A stretch of DNA of 64,000 bases from Thermoanaerobaculia bacterium. Its GTDB lineage: Bacteria > Acidobacteriota > Thermoanaerobaculia > Multivoradales > Multivoraceae. Under the pieces are notes generated by a model. It saw only the letters and a list, made by a program, of their open reading frames with translations. It ran no database searches and was not told the DNA's origin. Below are positions 63,407-64,000 of this stretch, one piece after another (the stretch's first letter is position 1; every line of letters starts with the position of its first letter). The stretch covers positions 1 to 64,000 of the forward strand of contig JAJEBV010000015.1 in NCBI GenBank assembly GCA_022822365.1, written 5' to 3'. A program made the position numbers and the translations under genes.

Positions 63407-64000
63407 GGGAACACCGGTATGGCCGAGAGGCCCGTGGTTTCTTCGAAACTAAACATCACATTCATGTTCTGCACCGCCTGGCCGGCGGCTCCCTTGACGA
63501 GGTTGTCGAGCGCCGCGAACACGACCGCGAGCCCGCGTTCGGCATCGACGCGGACGGCGAGGTCGCAGTAGTTGGAGCCCAGGGTGGCCTTCGTCTGGGG
63601 CAAGACCGAACCGGTCAGCACTCGCACGAAGGGCTCGCTGGCATAGCGATCGAGGTACGCCGCCTCGAGCTCGTCGCGGCTCGGCGGCGCGGTCATCGGC
63701 ACGTAGCAGGCGGAGAGGATGCCCCGGGTCATCGGCACGAGATGGGGCGAGAAGAACACGCGGGGCGCTTCCCCGAAGGCGGCCAGTTCCTGCTCGATCT
63801 CGGGCTGGTGGCGATGAGCGCCCGCACCGTATGGCTTCAGGTTCTCGTTCAACTCCGAGTACTGGTAGCCGTCCCGGGCGTTTCTGCCCGCTCCCGAGAC
63901 GCCGGACTTCGCGTCGATGACCACCGCGCCGGTGACGCGGTCGCCGAAGTGCTCGAAGAGCGGCTTGAGCGCCAGGGCGGAGGCGGTCGGGTAGCAGCCG
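63403..64000 (-). CDS. argC: N-acetyl-gamma-glutamyl-phosphate reductase, 5' end outside window
   Basis: The C-terminal 198 residues are visible. The first visible codons read GCYPTA, containing the catalytic Cys of ArgC, and VVIDAKSGVSGAGRNA follows. GYQYSELNENLKPYGAGAHRHQPEIEQEL and the terminal segment DNLVKGAAGQAVQNMN are also typical. It is the first arg gene seen, transcribed as argC-J-B-D-H-R. The promoter and N-terminal NADP domain lie beyond the right edge. Confidence 0.95.
   Translation of the reverse strand, partial: GCYPTASALALKPLFEHFGDRVTGAVVIDAKSGVSGAGRNARDGYQYSELNENLKPYGAGAHRHQPEIEQELAAFGEAPRVFFSPHLVPMTRGILSACYVPMTAPPSRDELEAAYLDRYASEPFVRVLTGSVLPQTKATLGSNYCDLAVRVDAERGLAVVFAALDNLVKGAAGQAVQNMNVMFSFEETTGLSAIPVFP

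Overview
The window is dense, high-GC (mostly near 70 % by eye) bacterial DNA with short intergenic gaps, many ATGA, GTGA and TTGA start-stop overlaps and frequent GTG starts. It is a chromosome segment of an uncultured-type bacterium. The phylum cannot be fixed from sequence alone. A bacterial sterol operon, a mevalonate-type HMG-CoA synthase, secreted M28 and FGE-like proteins and a CysO-type cysteine pathway would suit a Gram-negative lineage such as Acidobacteriota, but that is a guess. No rRNA, tRNA, phage, transposase or CRISPR array was recognised.

Layout. (1) 1-8451, minus strand: a sterol operon, in transcription order a class III aminotransferase, SdmB-like reductase, SdmA-like Rieske oxygenase, CYP51, squalene epoxidase and oxidosqualene cyclase (cut by the window edge). 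Together these would turn squalene into a C-14- and C-4-demethylated sterol. (2) 8.5-14.3 kb: glycyl-tRNA synthetase, an MFS transporter, an alkyltransferase-like DNA-repair protein, a formylglycine-generating-enzyme-like protein, and an HMG-CoA synthase that could feed isoprenoid and sterol synthesis. (3) 14.3-24.7 kb: M28 peptidase, FolD, a cobalt-type nitrile hydratase operon, an aminotransferase, a ThDP enzyme, a secreted hydrolase and a UDP-glucuronate epimerase. (4) 24.7-46.3 kb: a very large GlmS-like protein, a nitrilase-family amidase, an SLC13-type permease, fpg-holA-dksA-like-rlmH, ileS, a phosphohexomutase, thymidine kinase, an A-type Fe-S carrier, a MoaD-MoaE fusion, a HAD phosphatase and YgfZ. 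(5) 47.3-54.2 kb: a defence island of visibly lower GC: orphan Phd antitoxin, Vsr, C5 methyltransferase, restriction endonuclease, SIR2-STAND protein and an AbiJ-like HEPN protein. (6) 54.3-58.1 kb: a CysO-MoeZ-rhodanese fusion, a Mec-type JAMM peptidase and a CysM-like synthase (protein-thiocarboxylate cysteine synthesis), plus a molybdopterin oxidoreductase. (7) 58.2-64 kb: argC-J-B-D-H-R arginine operon, with argC cut by the window edge.

A family of modular palindromic repeats, about 50-75 bp and built from three exchangeable hairpins, sits almost only between the 3' ends of convergent genes. One hairpin module has entered the coding sequence of the nitrile hydratase activator. The most interesting items are the sterol operon, the SIR2-STAND defence protein with its neighbours, the CysO-MoeZ fusion pathway and this repeat family.
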